Positions 61,701 through 64,000 of a stretch of 64,000 bases of DNA are shown piece by piece. The DNA comes from Cymbidium sinense. Its lineage: Eukaryota > Streptophyta > Magnoliopsida > Asparagales > Orchidaceae. The notes beneath the pieces were generated by a model. The model had not been told where the DNA came from. It saw only the letters and a program-made list of their open reading frames with translations, and did no database searches. The DNA lies in NCBI GenBank assembly GCA_021442155.1, contig CM038214.1, positions 19,803,808-19,867,807 on the forward strand, given 5' to 3'. The stretch's first letter is position 1. Each line of letters begins with the position of its first letter. A program made the translations under genes and the position numbers.

Positions 61701-64000
61701 ATTAGGTTTTTATTTATTCTATTTTAGTTTAGTTTTTATTTTTTATTTTATTTTATTTTTAGGTTTTAGTTTGGGTTTAGGTTCTTATTTTATTTTATTT
61801 TATTATTTTAATTAGGTTTAGGTTTTTTATTTATTTTGTTTTATGTTTTATTTAGCTTTGGTTTAGGTTTTAAGTTTTTTTGGAATTAGGGGTTATGGTT
61901 TAGTGTTCTGTTTTAGGGTTTAGAGTTATGGTTATTTATTTATTTATTTTATATATTATTTTTAATATTAAGTAAACTAGGTTTAGGTTTATGTAGTTTA
62001 ATTTTATTTATTTGAGTTTAATTTATTTTATATTTTGATGTTTTTTGGTTTTCCTTTATTTTATTTTTTTTTTAGGTTTAGGTTTTTATATGTTTTATTT
62101 TAGGTTTATTTTTTAGGTTTTATTTTTTATTTTAGCTTTAGGTTTATCTTTAGTTTATTTTTTGTTTTATGTAGTTTAGGTTTGGTTTATGTTTTATTTA
62201 TTTTAGGTTTAGGTTTAAGTTTAGTTTAGTTTATTTTAGTTTAGGTTTAGATTTATTTTATTTTTTTTTTATTATATTTTAAGTTTAGTTTTATTTAGTT
62301 TAGGGTTTAGGTTTTTTTTATTTATTTATTTTTAGGTTTATTTTTTAACTTTAGGTTTTATTTAATTTGTATTTTATTATATTTTAAATTTGAATTTTAT
62401 TTTTTATTTTATGTTTAGTTTTATTTTACTTAGGTTTTTTTATTCTTAGTTTTATATTATTTTTTTAGTTTAGTTTAAGTCTTTTATTTTCTTGTAGTTT
62501 ATTTTATTTTTTCTCCTTTATTTTATTTTAAAGGTTTAAGTTATAGTTTAGGTTTTTTTGTTTTTTATTTATTATTTTATTTTATTTAGGTTAAGTTTTT
62601 TATTTATTTTATTTTTTTTAGGTTTTTTTAGTTTAGGTTTAGGTTTTAGGTTTTTTAGAGTTTAGTGTTACGGTTTAGGGTTTATTTTTTTTTAGGGTTT
62701 TAGGGTTTAGGGTTATGGTTTAGGGTTTAAGATTTAGGGTTCAGTGTTTAGGTAAAGGGTTTAGAGTTTTTAGGGTTTAAGGTTTAGGTTTAGCTTAGGA
62801 TTTAAAGTTTAGAGTTTAATGGTTTATGGTTTAGAGTTTAGGGTTTAGGGTTAGGGTTATGGTTTAGGGTTTAGGGTTTAGGTTTTATGATTTAGGGTTT
62901 AGGACTTAGGGTTTAGGGTTTAGGGGTTTGGGTTAGTTTGAGGGTTTGGGGTTTAGGATTTAGTGTTTAGGGTTGAGGGATTAGTGTTTAGGGTTTTCTT
63001 TTTTAAAAAAAATTAGTAAATCGGTTGGCTTATGTCTATTTAATTTTTTTTATATTTTTCTTTTAGTTTATTTATTATTTTTATTTAGTTTAGTTTATTT
63101 ATTTTATATTTATTTTATTTTAGTTAAGGTTTTATATTTTAGTTTATTTTTTAGGTTTAGGTTTAGGTTTATGTTTACTTTTTTTGGCATAGTTTTATTT
63201 TATTTTTTATTTTTTTAGGTTTAGGTTTATCTTTTATTTTTAGGTTTAGGTTTAGGTTTTTATTTTATTTTTTTAGGTTTAGGTTGTAGGTTTTATTTTA
63301 GGTTTATTTTTTAGTTTATTTTTAGGTTTCTATTTTTAGGTTTATTTATTTAAGTTTAGTTTAGTTTAGTTTAGGTTTAGGTTTACTTTATTTTGTTAAT
63401 TTGTGGTTTAGTTTTTTTTTAAATTTAGGGTTTAGGTTTTAATTTTTATTTATTTTTAGGTTTATTTTTTAGGTATATGTTTTTATTTATTTTATTTTAG
63501 TTTTGTTTTTACATTTTATTTTATTTTATTTTTAGGTATCGGTTTGGGTTTAGGTTTTTATTTAGGTTCTTATTTTATTTTATTTTTTTATTTTATTTAG
63601 GTTCAGGTTTAGTTGTTTATTTTATTTTTAGGTTTTATTTAGCTTAGGTTTAGGTTTTTAGGTTTTATGGATTAGGGGTTAGGGTTTAGGGGTTAGGGTT
63701 TTAGGTTTATAGTTAGTTTTAGGATTTAGAGTTGGGGTTTTTTTATTTATGTATTTTATTTTTTATTTTTTAAAATTAAGTAAACTGGTAGGTTTAGGTT
63801 TATGTAGTTTATTTTTTATTTATTTGAGTTTAATTTATTTTTTATTTTTATTATGGTTTATTTTTATTTTTATTTAGTTTAGTTTATTTATTTTAGGTTT
63901 ATTTATTATAAATTTGGTTTTTTATTTTAGTTTATTTTTTTGGTTAAGGTTTATTTTTAATTTAGTTTCTTTTTATTTTATTTTTTAAGTTTAGGTTTTA
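58745..64000 (+). repeat. telomere-like higher-order array, G-rich orientation (array 3)
   Basis: The most regular of the arrays. Anchor 1 (TTTATTTAG..TTTTTATATTTTTCTTTTGG) lies near 59575, 61330 and 63055. Anchor 2 (GTAGGTTTAGG..ATGTAGT, then TTATTTGAGTTTAATT) lies near 60280, 61970 and 63772. They alternate, giving a repeat unit of about 1.7 to 1.8 kb made of two halves of roughly 0.65-0.7 and 1.05-1.1 kb. G-rich TTTAGGG blocks (59255-59550, 60170-60250, 60950-61280, 62650-63000, 63660-63740) precede the anchors. No GRP fragment is seen in this part. It continues beyond the window. Confidence 0.85.

Noticed and set aside
58745..64000. A genuine chromosome end
   Set aside because: Repeats are heavily degenerate, interrupted by anchors, and present in both orientations with mobile elements between arrays. 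This is interstitial telomere-like satellite.

Overview
This window looks like repeat-dominated nuclear DNA from a land plant, probably a flowering plant. The evidence is degenerate plant-type telomere motifs (TTTAGGG/CCCTAAA), Ty3/gypsy polyprotein remnants in plant-specific sequence variants, a LINE-type RNase H, and fragments of a plant glycine-rich RNA-binding protein gene. I see no intact host gene and no rRNA, tRNA or CRISPR. Every coding remnant carries stops or frameshifts. A run of exactly 100 N (3631-3730) marks a scaffold gap of probably unknown true size.

Layout. 1-1671: 3' part of a LINE-like element whose poly(A) runs straight into 1672-3630, a degenerate telomere-like array read here as CCCTAAA. 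After the gap, 3731-6711 is a second copy of the same LINE with an RNase H domain. 6712-8240 is an inverted piece of a noncoding mobile element, facing direct pieces of the same family at 8330-9957 and 9958-14331. 14332-18160 is a decayed Ty3/gypsy pol, followed by its repetitive 3' region (to about 20400) and an AT-rich stretch. 21101-32104 is a telomere-like higher-order array (TTTAGGG strand). 32105-34284 is gag plus the start of protease, interrupted by a 5.94-kb element (34285-40228) with TG...CA ends and a 5-bp target duplication. 40229-44455 resumes as pol, then a short 3' region. 45437-53935 is a second telomere-like array, 53936-54420 a second gag fragment, 54421-58744 a third copy of the noncoding element, and 58745-64000 a third array.

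The parts do not work together as a pathway. They read as one composite block (telomere-like array, gag, nested element, pol, 3' region, array) that was duplicated and then rearranged. Both array-to-gag junctions fall at the same gag position, and both element-to-pol junctions are the same. The two pol copies carry different internal deletions.

The most unusual content is the telomere-like DNA. It is not a simple array. It alternates G-rich TTTAGGG blocks with TTTATTTTA-rich blocks in a recurring order, with a period near 1.7 kb at the right end. At least six times it carries the same 3'-terminal fragment of a glycine-rich RNA-binding protein gene on the minus strand, and three more times only the last ~45 bp of that fragment. 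I regard this as an amplified composite satellite. All similarity statements come from reading the sequence by eye; no alignment or database search was run.
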